Shown here: positions 34,066-47,049 of the stretch, piece by piece
How positions within the stretch are numbered: position 1 is the first letter of the stretch
Layout: every line of letters starts with the position of its first letter
Assembly: GCA_027627225.1 (NCBI GenBank)
Contig: CM051024.1
Coordinates: 79,718,704 to 79,782,703 of the forward strand
Direction of reading: 5' to 3'
Length of the DNA: 64,000 nucleotides
DNA from: Congeria kusceri
Taxonomy: Eukaryota > Mollusca > Bivalvia > Myida > Dreissenidae
Notes under the pieces: generated by a model
What the model was told of the DNA's origin: nothing
The model's input: only the letters and a program-made list of their open reading frames with translations
Databases searched by the model: none
Position numbers and translations under genes: made by a program

Positions 34066-34688
34066 CCCCTTTTCTGTCGGTATTGTGTAAATGACACAGT
34101 TAATAGTTGTAAATCACATTGACGTATTGACGTGATCATCCCATTTAGTTAAATTGTCTGTATTTATCATCATAGTCTTTCTTTTAATTTCTATTACTGT
34201 GATATTTGTCTGTGATATGTTTCGATAATTATGCATCATTCCCTTTAACTCCCGTTGTGTTCGCCTTAACATACAGGTTTACTTTTATAAGCGCTTAAAT
34301 CGATTCAATACTTGTTTTATTGCATGCTGTAATGTCTTGTGTCATGTGAATATAAATTTTTATCCTATTACTACATGCAAATCGATAGAATAACAACCCA
34401 TCGTATTAACATGAGCTATATACTATCGATATTTTAAGATTGTTGCCGTGTTTTAAACATAAAAAGTAATAAATAACTTGTTATAAAGGTTGTTTGATCA
34501 CTAGAAACTCGATTACCTCATGGATTATTTTCTTCTCTTCGAAGTGCACGAAGATTGATACAATCGGGTTTCTGCAAATAATGATAGAAACGATGTCACC
34601 ATTAAAAAGACGAAATCCTAAAACATCTTGTTTAATGCAGAATATTGCACTTATTCTTATACAAGTGACAGAAAAATATGATAAATTG

Positions 34689-34761
34689 AATATAATGTGA
34701 GTGTTGAATAAAGATGAAGTTTATCATGTTCTTGATCTTTATCCAACACTCATATAATATT
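34689..34761. other. 73-nt stem-loop of precursor-microRNA size
   Basis: Arms 34689-34715 and 34735-34761 pair over 27 bp with two mismatches and one G-U, around a 19-nt loop. The arms include 'tgagtgttg' and its complement. The size and near-perfect stem resemble an animal pre-miRNA, but a short fold-back transposon would look the same. Strand is unknown. Confidence 0.45.
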
Positions 34762-34814
34762 CCCTATTTGTTGAAATAAATCTGTCTATTAATTTATATA
34801 TTTGTGATATAATA

Positions 34815-34862
34815 TAGGAATAATGAAACTCCAGAGACATCAGGAGAGAAACACTTATTATC
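34815..34862. repeat. Uninterrupted copy of the repeat hit by the Harbinger element
   Basis: The segment 'taggaataatgaaactcc' is followed directly by 'agagacatcaggagag' and 'cacttatta'. At 7560-7577 and 14680-14710 the same two halves are split by the 7.1-kb Harbinger element, so this copy serves as an empty-site reference. Related text may continue to about 35350. Confidence 0.7.
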
Positions 34863-36841
34863 ATCTGTATACGCCTCCAATATATTGTCCTATATTATGT
34901 AAAAACAATATTTTAATTAATCTTTAAATCTTAAGCAAGACATTACTACTATATCAAATATAAATACTTAATCGGGAGATTTCGTTTCATATTTCCAGAT
35001 GTTCAGAGACTTACCCCCATAGTGTACAGTGAACCTTGCAAAGGAACTATCAACGACTCACGTCGGACCACGTTATTCCACGACTATGATAAAGTGCAGC
35101 CCTACATGAATGGTACAAGATGCAACAATACATTACAACTGAATGTTTAAACGATAGTTGACACATATCCAGTTGCACCAGTGTTAGAGAAATTCACGTG
35201 CACTTATTATAACAGAGATGGTTCGTAACTCATTGCCATAATATTTAATTATTATGCATACAAATGTAAAACATATAAACAGAACACAAACGTTTAATCA
35301 CAACCTGATTAAATATAGTGTCACCGGCTTGGAATATATCGATTGAACGAGTCAAATTCCCACCACTGGCACATAATTCATATGTTGTTATTCAATGTAC
35401 TTAAAAGATTGTACTCCCATGTTTGCTCGCATGAAATTCATATCACAAATAGTTTAGTTCAATTTATATAGTGCATTCTTTGTCTGGCTCGTGTGAAATG
35501 TATTAATATATTTTTAAAGACTTATTTCGATCTTATTTAATTCTTGTATCTTTCACATTTTTAACATTTTGAAATGTAGATCTGACAGTAAATCCCTATC
35601 TAGCTCTGACCCGGCCCAGTCCGTCTCCGAGAAGAGAATAGTCCTCTCCGAACGTCTACTATCAGATTTTAGTAATAACATTGTATTCATGTTTCGGTAT
35701 CTTTATTTTTAGACTTATTCGGGAACATGTCAGACATAAACGCGCTTCCAAAGGACGCTGATCCCGTGTTTATAACTGGGTTTCGTCTAATCACTTTCAA
35801 GAGTCCCTAGAGATGTTCAAGAACTTCAACTTGGTTGTGAAGAAAATGAAACCAAGCCTGAGGACGATCTTTTACGACTTGGGGTTGCAGGCTGGAGAAC
35901 CAGAAAAAGTGAGCCAATCGTCAAACATTACATTAAAACATTTTAAACGATATATGTTTGTACAACAACAAAGTTTTAATCGTTCATTTTTAGCTTTGGG
36001 CACATTTTCGGTGGCTTCAAGTGTTGTATATAATGTATTTAAGGTATAATAGTTATTTCAAAATATGTATAAACATGCCACAATGTCTACACACGTTTCC
36101 AGGAATATGAACGAAATTAACTATTTTGCACTTTATTTCGCAATAATTTAAAAGACGATCATTCTTAAAACGTACAGAACAGATCAGAACAGTTATTTTG
36201 TTCTTTTGTTTCATCTGTTTGTATACCATTTTTTAACATCGTTTACAATTGTTATTTTGCACAGTTCTTGATTGGTGTTATGGCCACACAAACATGGATT
36301 CGTGTGTCCTAGCTTCCGTTGATGCAATGGAATTACAATTTGACCATTTCTTGGTTGATGCAACGTTTTATGTCAGGGATTCATTTAAAAATATATAATG
36401 TGCATTTACCTTTTTCTTTAATGAAAATTACACTATTTTTTTCCTAAGAGACTTAGACTTGTGTTCGTTGTTACCACGCAAAGAGTTAAACATAGTCTTG
36501 TTTCTGCCAGATAAAACTGTAATAGTAGTTTATATTTGTAGTATAAAACCTAGGCTATAGTTATTCTAAATTTTGTTTTATATTCTTGCCGCATCTGGTT
36601 TTTGACCTGATAAAATCACTGACACGTTAATCAAAATGAATATACCCAATTGTTTATTATTTCATATTTACGTTGGAACCGTTTATTTTTGTTGTCGATG
36701 TTACTCATCTTCTTACCTAATTGTAAATAAAATCCGTCTGTCAGTGTGAATACAGACTGTTTCCAATTGAAAGGTTTCGAGAGAATGTGAAACTACGGAG
36801 CAATCACTAAAAAGCAGTGTTCTCAGATGGGTTAAGGTGTA
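34863..36841. other. Mostly non-coding; two unassigned exon-like tracts
   Basis: Two tracts look somewhat protein-like, but I do not recognise a family. One is a + frame at about 35814-35952 containing 'EENETKPEDDLLRLGVAGW' and 'EPIVKHYIKTF'. The other is at about 36265-36400, after a 'ttgcacag' acceptor-like site, containing 'VLDWCYGHTNMDSCVLASVD' and ending at TAA. They may be exons of a decayed gene or transposon. The rest is A+T-rich. Confidence 0.3.
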
Positions 36842-37850
36842 TCGGATCCAGGTAATTCTCCCATTACAGACTCTAATAACTGCCCGAAACAACGACACAA
36901 AAGGCGAAGCTCTAGGAAGAGAAAAGTTATCTTCCCTGACCAAGCAAAAGCTGAGAAAAAGAGTAAGCAAACGTCAGAGTCGGATACTGACAGTACTGAT
37001 AGTTCAACCTGTGACAGGACTGATATCGTTATACCAACGAAGAACTATTACGCTCCACTGTTTGAATCGCTAATGTCTAATCTGCCAAACTACAGTCCCA
37101 ACATTACGGTGATCATTGCTAACCCAGTCAATATAAGTTCACCTGATCGAGCATCATCAGGACAGGCTCAGTATCAAGTTAATGAGTCGGGTCATAATTA
37201 CATAATGAGCTCACTTCCTCTGACCCCGGCAATTTTGACAACCCAACCCACCCTCCAGTCAACCCCTGTTCAAGGGCATGGATATGCAACATCATTTCTA
37301 ACGGACTTTGACATACACAGGATAATTCAAACACTCCGTGTTTCATTGAGAGAAGAAATCCAGTCAATGGTTTCAGCAGCAGTTGCTGAAAAAGTAGCTT
37401 CACTTTAGAATGAACTTACACAGTTGAAGAATACGGTATCCGACCTAAATACTAAGTTAGCAGGTCTTCAATTTGAATTAGACAATGCAAACCAATATAG
37501 TACACGTCACTGTGTACTCATTAGCAATGTGAATGAGCAACATGAAGAATCCACTGATGATATAATCTTACAGATTGCCAAAGACACTGGCTTTACTATC
37601 AATATCCAAGACATAGACAGGTCTCACAGAAATGGAACCATTAACAGGAATGATGGTAAACCAAGAGACATAAGTTGTAAGTTTACTAACTACAAAGCCA
37701 AATCCAACTTCATGAAATCCAGAAAACAACTTAGACTCAACAAAACATAAATCTTCATCATTGAACAATTAACACCAATGAGGAGAGAGATAGCCTTCCA
37801 ATGCCGACAGCTGAGAAACGACTCTCAGTCTCCTTTGACAGACACATGGT
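36842..37850 (+). pseudogene. LINE ORF1-like fragment (coiled coil plus RNA-binding-like region)
   Basis: One reading frame runs from about 36842 to 37750, broken by a TAG at 37406-37408. It starts with a basic, Ser/Asp-rich region ('RSSRKRKVIFPDQAKAEKKS'), passes through a predicted heptad segment ('LTQLKNTVSDLNTKLAGLQF') and then has 'DDIILQIAKDTG', 'DIDRSHRNG' and 'RDISCKFTNYKAKSNFMKSR'. That order matches ORF1 proteins of L1/CR1-like retrotransposons, which bind element RNA. After a TAA (37748-37750) related text ('QLTPMRREIAFQCRQLRND') continues to about 37830. No start codon is in frame upstream and no ORF2 follows, so it is a truncated copy. Confidence 0.7.
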
Positions 37851-39169
37851 CATATAATGGGAACATTTTTCATCAAAGTCAAGTATCAGGATAAACTGTC
37901 TCCAGGAACTCTCCAAACCCATATAGACAACAACCTTTTTTCATTTTCCACACAAGCACTGTGCACTCTTACTCTGAACAGAGATTCATCATGTGTTCAT
38001 TCACATGCCTTACTTTATATATCTACTCATATTACAATCATGATATAATCAACATATACTATCTTTGTTTTAATTGTATTTTTTATGTTAAGATCAAAAG
38101 CCATTTCCTATATTTGTCATTGACCCCAATACATCTACTATAATATTTACTTTGTTAACTTGTATTTTCATGCGTTCGATCAAAAGCCATTAATTAATTA
38201 TAGTGTCATTAATCCCCAATACATCTACTAAATGTTGTATGTTTCGTCTTTTCCACTTACTTAACAAGTAAATAATAAATAATACTATAATTCACATTCT
38301 ACTTTGTATGCACATTTTCTATTGTTGCTGGTATGTCATTATTAATTTTATTTTTACCAATACAAACCACAGGTCAATACATTTAGATTAGTTATCATAT
38401 GGAAATATTCATATCCATTATTCACAATGTTAATAAAATGTATAGGACACTAACGGCATTAGTGACCTAGGAATTATCTATCAATATTGCTTTGGCCAAA
38501 CATTGTTGTTATTAAATGTTGTTACAATGTGTGAATTACTGCTCTTATATATATTTCCATGAAAATACATTATATCAAGTTTATGTGAGTGATTGAATAA
38601 TCTTTGACATGTAGTCAAATGGGTATTTATTTTACCAACTATTCTTTGTATGTGTTTGATTAATTCCCAACCATATATGCAATTTGCTATGTAGATTACA
38701 AACTCTGGATAGTAACACCTGCATATTTTGCTTAAATACTTTTAAATTAAGACAAGATATAAAACTATAAGCTTTAAACAAATTAATTAATTAATAAAAT
38801 GATTGTAAACGGTAATATATGTCAATATTATTATTATTATCTTTATTTTCACTAATCATGTGTCATGGTTAGAATTATTTATGGTAAAATTTTAGCAGGG
38901 GTGTGGAAATATAAAAATTATTCACTTGTCCATGGACAAGTTCATTGCATAAATGTCCTTGTCCGCAAACAATTGTCACTTGTCTAAATAAAAATATAGT
39001 TTCTATTCCTGACGTTTATAATATAATTTATAATTATAAACAAATTGCAACTTAATAATTCTGTAAAAATATAGTATTATAATATATTGATTGACCTCAA
39101 AATTTTACATCATTTTTACACCCTGAAATTGTACTTGTCAATGGACAACGTGACTGGAAAAAATTACGT
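37851..39169. repeat. Diverged internal repeats, non-coding
   Basis: 'gatcaaaagccatt' with 'ccccaatacatctacta' occurs twice, about 85 bp apart (38092 and 38177). The segment near 38498-38620 ('gtgtgaattactgctctt', then 'tacattata') recurs near 39758-39880 and more weakly near 41514-41600. This may be a long untranslated region of an element present in several degraded copies. Confidence 0.4.
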
Positions 39170-39420
39170 GTTCTATGGTTATGATAATGACGTTGATTAC
39201 GATGATGATTATGATTATGATTACGATGATGATTATGATTATGATTATGATTATGATTATGATTACGATTAGGATTACGATTATGATTATGATTATGATT
39301 ATAATTATGATTATGATTATGATTATGACTATGACTATGACTATGACTATGATTATGATGATGATGATGATTATTATTATTATTATTACTATTATTATTA
39401 TTATTATTATTATTATTATC
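39170..39420. repeat. GATTAT hexanucleotide microsatellite
   Basis: About 40 hexamer-like units of GATTAT/GATTAC pass into GACTAT, GATGAT and then ATT triplets. The Tyr-Asp-rich frame at 39087-39272 is its translation. Confidence 0.92.
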
Positions 39421-42400
39421 CTTGTATATATCCTATTATTGGAAGTACCCCCGTATATCGTTTATTATATTTTGTCGAACGTTACAATTTTCGGAAGTTA
39501 ATAATTTACTAAATATTTTGCTTCGTTATATTGTCCTTATTGTATACTTGGGTGAAATAAATCTCGTGTTCTGTTCTTCTGTTCTGGTTAAATTACCCAT
39601 GTCCGACAAGTCACGCATGGGATTTCGGCACACCTGATATAAGTATTCAACAGTTATACAGTGTTTGTTCATATTACGTCAGGTTGTGTTTATTACAAAA
39701 ATTACTCTTATATGTTACATTAATGACATTGTTACCATTAAACAATATTACTTTCACAAACACTGGTGCTATATAATGCTATCATAATTTGTGAATTACT
39801 GCTCTTCTAAAATATTCCCGTGTCAGTACATTATACCAATTCTCATATATTATGTGCTTGATTAATCAATAAGATGTAAACACATGACTAACTACACCTC
39901 TAAATGGCTTTTGCATGTATTACTTAATAATAATTGTATATAAATAAATATTTTTTGCATAAAAAATACATAATTGTAGCTCATGATTGTAATACTTAAT
40001 GAACTATAAACAAATAAATAAATAAATTAATGAATTAATAAACAAATAAAACAATTTTTATAAGAAAACCGCCTCTACTTTTCCAATATGTGTTTCTACA
40101 CAATTGTCGTTTTCTACACAATTGTCATTATGTAGATGTAACATGTCATTAATATATAACGTTATCTCTTTGTGTGTGTGTGTGATTAAGAAAAAAGTCA
40201 ACACTTCAATTTAGTGAATATTTGTGCTTCATCATGTGTATAGAAGGCATGGTTTTGTGTCTGTTTTTGTTTTTTCTTTTCTTGGCGAACAAAATTATTC
40301 AATCAATGTGTTACTCTTAGTGCATTGATTAGAAGAGTTAATAAAATACATATACATATAAAAATATCCACATTATATTTAACATTTGTTTAAACATGTA
40401 TATACTCAGGATTATTCACTAACATTAATAACAATACATATTTCAAATAATCTTGGAAGTTGTTGCTGTCGTGTTTTCAAGATTGTTTCAATTATTAAAA
40501 TTTAAATAACTACAATCATTGACTCCCTCTCCTTTCTCTTGTGTTAATATAAGATTATGGTATGGGGGAGTTATCCGCATTTTTATCCTATATCTAATTT
40601 GAATAAAATAAACAGTTATATAAATATATATACATTTCATTGAACTATGTAAATAAATACAGAGATGCAGAAAGTAACTGTAATTTGACCATTGAAATAA
40701 AATGTTGAAATTTTAAAACACCCTTATCTGCAAAGATGTTTTTTGTCTATCAACTATAATTATATTTAAAAAAATGTTTGGCTAACATTACAAGTGGATA
40801 TGGTGATGTTATTTATAACCAATACCATAGTTCATTGCATAGTAAATTTAACACCATACATTTATATCTAACATTGCACGCGGATATGGTTATAAATATT
40901 ATCTGTTACCAATACTTTATTCATTGCTTAGTAGAAACCATACATTAATATCTGTACATTTTACCTACTATGATATCCAAATAATATTGTCAAACCACTA
41001 TCCTTGTTACATCCAGTTCCTAGTGCTACTGTCATATGTTTGTTTATTTTACTTCTTATATGCACGTATATCCTTCGTAGCTACTCCAGGTTGTTTGTGA
41101 TGTATACAATTTATACACTTGCAATTGCCACAAAACAGCAACTTTCACACTAATTGTATTCGCGTTGATACGTTGTTGTTGTTTTTTAATTGATTTTCTT
41201 TATTTACTTAAAGTTCTCAAATTGCGAAAATGTTTAACAATTATTTCACTTGTGGTATGTTTATGCAAACCAATTATTGAGACCATCACTGTTTTTCAAT
41301 GCTGCCTTGTTCCAAGCATCTATGCATAACAGCTCCTAACGGCAATATCATAACAAATAAAACAATGATTGTTATATATGCCAACATACTTACTATTATC
41401 AAAGTGTTGTATACAATACATGTCAAGCTATGTACTTTTATAATAATATGAACTATTCATAACATATCCTGCCAAAATTCTCCATAAATGACATTGGTAT
41501 TGGTAATATAAAATAAACATACATTTGTGCATCACTGCTTTTACAACATTTCAATGTATATACATTACATCATTTTTCATGTATTTGTTTGCTAAATTAT
41601 TATTTAGGTATGCAAATTATTATATGCACTTCTAGTTGCAACATTACAACTCCCAGCTACATGATCCTCCGGGTCGCTGGGAGTTGCAATTATTTTAAAG
41701 ATCGTTTTCATACCAACGCGACGCTTAGAATACAGGCGGCAACTTTGAACAGTAATATTATCAAAATAAAATGTTTCTGGAGCAAATGGACACCAAAATA
41801 TCATAAAGCTATGATAATAGGATGCTTGTAGAATAATTTAATTAGTCCAAGTTTCAAACACATCTAAATCCCGAAAATTGTTGATCCTTTGCACTGAAAA
41901 CCGCTGAGGAGTGCCGATCGAAAACGTCATTTATTAAACCCGAAGAAAACCTGCAACAAACACAGTGATCGGCCTTTTCGTCGTTTGTGCGGCGTGTTGT
42001 ACCAAAACAATATTATATCATGCACGTATGAACCGATCCATTTCTTAGGTACTTATATGTGTGTTAATGAATTCTATTTGTAAACATATTGTTAAGAATA
42101 GTCAAACGGTCTCCTAGTTTTATTTAATATATAAAATATTAACATAAATATATAATTTTATAAACGTACCCTCACCGTATGACTGAATGTTGGTGGAACA
42201 AACCTAATAGGCATATATATTATATGTTTATTGTTATGTCCCCAAACAGTGGGAGGTATTATATATTGCACTTGTCCGTCCGTCCGTACGTACGCATGAA
42301 GTTCCCGAAATTGTGTGGACTCAACTTCTCTTTAACTTGTGTGTGGAATTCGCTCGAACATTTACAGCTGGAGAACCGTTATGTGTAGTTGACCGTAAAA

Positions 42401-42775
42401 GGAGGAATTTTGGCTGTGACAAATTTAAGACGAATGTTGACCCCTTATCATTATTTCCACTATATAATATATATGACAATAAATGAGTCTAGGCAAACAA
42501 ATAGTGCTGGCGACATGCCCTTTGTCTGTGTCCAAACATGTGTCGTACGTGGGGGCATCCGTGTCTGTGACACGTCTAGTTTCTAGAGCTATTCTGTTAT
42601 TAATTAAAATAGTATTGGAAAAGTTAATAGGAAACGAGCTTGTAGCTTGACATTTATAGTTGAACCAACTGAAGGTGCGTAGTATAAATGTTTGACGACG
42701 ACTTTTGAGATGATTTAAAGGAGAAAGAGCACTGTGGGGAATCACGTGGTTTTGTTTTGATATGCGACACGGATA
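39421..42775. other. A+T-rich DNA with weak repeats, no supported gene
   Basis: Two diverged ~88-bp units lie at about 40782-40870 and 40870-40957 ('ggatatggt', 'accaatac', 'ttcattgc', 'accataca'). A small hairpin with an 11-bp perfect stem (CAACTCCCAGC) is at 41647-41686. A 'gtccgtccgtacgtacg' tract is near 42270. No coding exon was convincing before 42776. Confidence 0.4.
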
Positions 42776-43387
42776 ATGGCGGCGTCTAAGTCTCGGTAAG
42801 CTCAACATTTTTACTTCTAGTAATTGATTTATAATTTAATCTGGTCGATATGTAGCCTATAATATGCGGGGTCTAATTCCGCGTTTACTGATACCTTATT
42901 TTCCACACAGAATTGTGCATATCTCTTGCTTTTCCTTTGAATTTGTTTCGATGCGAATGATTTTATGTGATAGTTTTCACGGATCTAATCGTTTCTTTCA
43001 TTACATCTATTAATTTCGACATCCCATACACACTTTACATATATACTATAAGACAAACATTATACATATTATATATGTAAAGTTTGGACGTTTAATAAGT
43101 TGCATTTTCGCAAAATATCAACAAGAACAAGAAATGATAAGATTCACGGATTGAACAAAATATGGTATGTTGCACGTACAAACTTTTGAACATTTTCTTG
43201 GATGATACATGTTTGTATTAATTGTACTTTTTTAACACTATTTTCAGAGTTGTGATTGTTCTGGGTGTGTGGCAAATGTTTTCAACGCCCGCCTGGTCTT
43301 TACGACCACACAAGGAAGCACAAGGGTAGCGCCATACAAATGTTGTGGTCAATTGTTCTTCTGCAAGGCAAATTTGACATGGCACAG
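42776..43387 (+). pseudogene. Candidate C2H2 zinc-finger gene: first exon and one finger exon, decayed
   Basis: ATG at 42776 in a G+C-richer context gives MAASKS plus a split codon, followed by the donor GGTAAGC (42796). The next exon-like block, 43250-43387, follows 'ttttcagag' and ends CAG|GTGATT. It contains 'CGKCFQRPPGLYDHTRKHKG', which fits the second half of a C2H2 finger (C-G-K-x-F-x5-L-x2-H-x3-H), with the upstream C-x2-C readable in another frame across a repeated GT pair. A second finger half, 'CGQLFFCKANLTWHR', preceded by 'APYKC', lies in a third frame. Such fingers bind DNA or RNA. Two frame breaks and a short deletion indicate a pseudogene or assembly error. Linkage of the two exons is inferred only from splice phase. 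Confidence 0.45.
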
Positions 43388-43962
43388 GTGATTATCAATA
43401 CTTAAAATAAAAGCAATGATATGCAGAAAACAATTTCTGTATTTTTCTTTTCTTTAATAACATAAATACTATTTAAACATAAATAAAACATGGATGAGCA
43501 TTCGTATGTATTTATGAATTTCAAATTGCGTTAAAGTTTTTACCGAACATTACATACAACGTTATTTCAGGCCCATTTTACTCGTTTAACGACCTTTTCA
43601 AAATATAGGCGGAAGCCAAGCTAACGAAAAAGTTATGTTCCAGCAATAGTTAATTTGGAAAATCGTAAAGTAACTAAATACATTTAAAGAAATGGACAAC
43701 GTTATGTTGTTTAATTATTTAACTCCATTTATTTTGTATGAAACAAGTCATTCCCAAACTCAGTTATTGTATTGCATTTGTTCTTTTGGTACGGGTGATT
43801 CCTCTACCGCACCAGTCGATCATATTTATACGACATATCTTTTTTTTACATCCGTGATTCATATCATTTCTTGTTCTTGTAGATTTTTTGTGAAATTCAA
43901 CTTTTAAAACGTCCAAACTTTTCATATATAATTTCTATAATGTTTGTCTTATAATGTATATG
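43037..43962. repeat. Inverted arms of ~105-125 bp flanking the zinc-finger exon
   Basis: The segment 43037-43160 resembles the reverse complement of 43845-43962. Shared text includes 'ataagacaaacattata', 'aagtttggacgttt', 'caagaacaagaaatgat' and 'atcacgga' or near forms. Identity looks near 80 percent. The arms lie in the presumed introns on either side of exon 43250-43387. They could be ends of a transposon that captured the exon, or two separately inserted copies. Confidence 0.75.
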
Positions 43963-46084
43963 TAGAATGTGTAGAATATATAATATAGTTCAAATATGTG
44001 TTTAAAAACAACATTAAGGTACATCATGCTTTGTTATTCGACAACTCAAATTTTCAAATGATTCTTGTTTGTTTGTTGTTGTTTTTTTTTAATTAGTTAA
44101 GTTAAATAGCGCATATGTCATATCGCCATATCTGGATTAAATTTTTCGCAATATGTTTCCTCACTACATATCTAGAATTAGTAATGAAAAACAAAAATTT
44201 TCGTCATAAAACAGTAAAAAGAAAATACATACGCATTTTGGCTAACATCAACTTATTTTATAATCGGGTATGTTGATACGTATTTATGAGAAACGTGTTT
44301 TGCGCAACCTAATTGTCAATACGTACATTACTCAAATACTTGTGGTTACGAAGTTTGTGTTGTTTTTTTTCCTTACTAGAACACCATACAATCAATGCAA
44401 GTCTGCTATCACATAAACACCGCTTCTTGCGCAGCTATCAGCAGAATATATGTGCTTTATGAAAATGAAGATATTAAAATAAGACACTGTTTTACATTGC
44501 TTTTGCACGGTAAATGTATGATATGCAGCTGATCAAAGAGATGGTAACGGTTATTTTTTTGTTTAAAATTATTCAATATACCTTGTTTAAATAATATTTC
44601 AATTACTCAAGTATCTTCCTTTGCCTGTATACATTACTTTTAAACACTTATTTGAATACTACTCACCTACTGAAATAACTGTCACCTCTACTGGTTAGTG
44701 AAAGCTGCGTGTTTAAAACATAGTGTAGTGTAGCCTTTACTTTTATTTCGATTAAATCATCATTCTATACACAGAGGATGACGTCACACGCCAAGCCTCT
44801 GTACTTAACCGCATTATTTCGCCCCAAACGGCGAAATGTGCTTATGCGTGAAATAATCCCGCGTATGAAAGTTGTTTCATGAAATCACTTAATTGATACC
44901 ATTAATCAGTCAAATACTCAGTAAATACTGATAGCAGAATATATTTCTTTTAAATAAAATAACAGTAGTTCGTGTTTAACGCTGTTTAGCGTGTTTATTA
45001 TAAAAAGCTACTTTCACTTTCGTTTTGTGTGAAAATTCAAGGTCAGATGCCAGTAAATCCAATTCCCATAGGGTCCAATTATAAAACGCCAAACTTTCAG
45101 TTTTCAGATTGTGCAAGCTTAGTGTCTGTTAAAAGATTAATCTTTCCTCTTCCGAAAATTGCAATAAAAAGATATGGCATATTACTTCTAAGCAAATGCG
45201 TCTCACCTGAATTCAGACACCGGTAGAAACTAGGGTTTCGGCAGTCATATTTCGACAAATGCCCCATGCCACAGTAAACACACCCCAAAAGCTCAACTTT
45301 CAAGTTAGCCTTCAAAGAAATGCACAAACATATTCAAACACACAGAGGATATTAGAAATAACCACAAAAGGTATGTCTGGCATTGCTAAATGCTTTTCAT
45401 AGCAGAAGAAAAAAGGAACTCTAGTAAAACGCAATATTTCGAATGTGAAACTGAGGGACTGAGGGAAACACATTGATTTACTGGTATCTAACCTCAATGC
45501 GATGTTCAATCAACCATTGCAAGCTATGTTGGAAAGTAGCACATACCTGTAATGGTTAGTACACAGGTCGTTCAGACCGGTGTAGACACAACTTTAAATC
45601 ATCATTTCAAAACATCCGCACTTAACGTGTCACCACCTTTATAGTTTTCATGTAAGTAAAGTTGTTGATGGCATGTAAATAATAATATTTTTACCATGTA
45701 TGTACAAAGACATGTTTATTAATAACTTCAATGTCAAACTACAACATACCCAGTGACAAGAAATATTTTTCCATTTATCAATATATACCCAAAATCTTTT
45801 TTTCTTATACTTCCTGATTGTGTCATGGGTAAACTTCAGATATAAGTTGATAAACACTACCTTAAACATCATTCATTCATTAATAAAATGTTGATATCAT
45901 ATATAGCAAATCATATTGTTTAAAAACATAATTGTTCCAATCATGAATCTGGGTCATAATTTAAAAGAATTATTTATTTAGTACTGTGTTTCATCCTACT
46001 TAGAATTCTTAAATCTTGCCTGAAATTATACTGTCTGTAATTCTGCATTTTATTCCAATGAAGTTGCAACACTCTTCTTTTGTG
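43963..46084. other. A+T-rich DNA, no supported gene
   Basis: Frames at 45029-45226, 45097-45327 and 45648-45872 have no motif, splice or homology support. A short tract near 44807-44870 ('cattatttcgcc', 'ggcgaaat', 'gtgaaataatcccgcg') has dyad symmetry of unknown meaning. Confidence 0.4.
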
Positions 46085-46184
46085 AGCTATACCAAGCCCA
46101 CACCAGCTATACCAAGCCCACACCAGCTATACCAAGCCCACACCAGCTATACCAAGCCCACACCAGCTATACCAAGCCCACACC
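46085..46184. repeat. Perfect 20-bp tandem repeat, five copies
   Basis: AGCTATACCAAGCCCACACC is repeated five times without a mismatch and without spacers. Perfect identity implies recent expansion. The frame at 46016-46366 reads through it without credible coding support. Confidence 0.97.
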
Positions 46185-46445
46185 AAATGGAATTTATTCT
46201 ACAGACATACAATATATCCACATGTTTGAACCATCCAGATGTCATGATATCTTGTAAATGTATACTCAAAGTATTCAATCCCAAATTTATCCTTACAAAT
46301 AAAACAGTATTTAATACTTTCAAATATTCCAAACTAGGGCCTAATGTGTACATGGTTACTTTATGATCTGGCTGAACTACTTTTGGTACAAATATAAACA
46401 TTGCGGAAATTGTGCTTGATCCACCCAGTCTAGACGCCAACTAAA

Positions 46446-46682
46446 TTAAAGGGCCACTGTTCTCCTATTGCACATTAGCTGTCGACCATGTTACAATTTG
46501 AACCTCCAATGAAGCCCGTTACTCGTTTAATAAAAGTAAATTACATATTATATTATACATGTATTTATTTCAGGTTAATAAACTAAACTAATGAAGCATT
46601 TTAAAATCGCTAACAGCATTCACACTATCGGCTGTAATGCTCGTAATATCAGTTAGCCTACACAACGACACGGTCACTTTAA
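46446..46682. mobile_element. Possible miniature element bordered by TTAA
   Basis: TTAAAGGGCCACTGT at the left and, reversed, TTAAAGTGACCGTGT at the right form weak inverted ends around an A+T-rich 237-bp segment. Three mismatches in 15 make this tentative. Confidence 0.35.
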
Positions 46683-47049
46683 CTCCCTCTTCCGATAACA
46701 CATCGGGTCTGCTTAATTCATATAAATCAGCTTTTTAAAAAGCTTGTCATCTGTTGCTTTTACAATAACATATGCACTCGCGAACAAAATCTGCAATATT
46801 TTATTATAGTATTAAGATCATTGAAGTATACTAGAGTTCTTAAACTTCGAATGCTTCTACTTACCCAAGATCTAATCTTATTTCAATTGAGGTTTTAATT
46901 CTCCTTTTACATATCAAATATGATATTTCGTGTTTTTATTATCCATTTTCCGTTCTTTTTAACCCTTTTCTCATTCCACTTCGTATTGCGGGCCAGCCAT
47001 ACGGTAGTTTCTCCTCATCCCCTTTTCTTTTCCATCCAGGCATTACCTA

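Noticed and set aside
39087..39272. Frame ending in a Tyr-Asp repeat
   Set aside because: It runs into the GATTAT hexanucleotide array and stops when the array changes. No independent coding evidence.
46085..46184. Direct repeats considered as a CRISPR array
   Set aside because: Units are head to tail with no spacers, in eukaryotic DNA: a simple tandem repeat.
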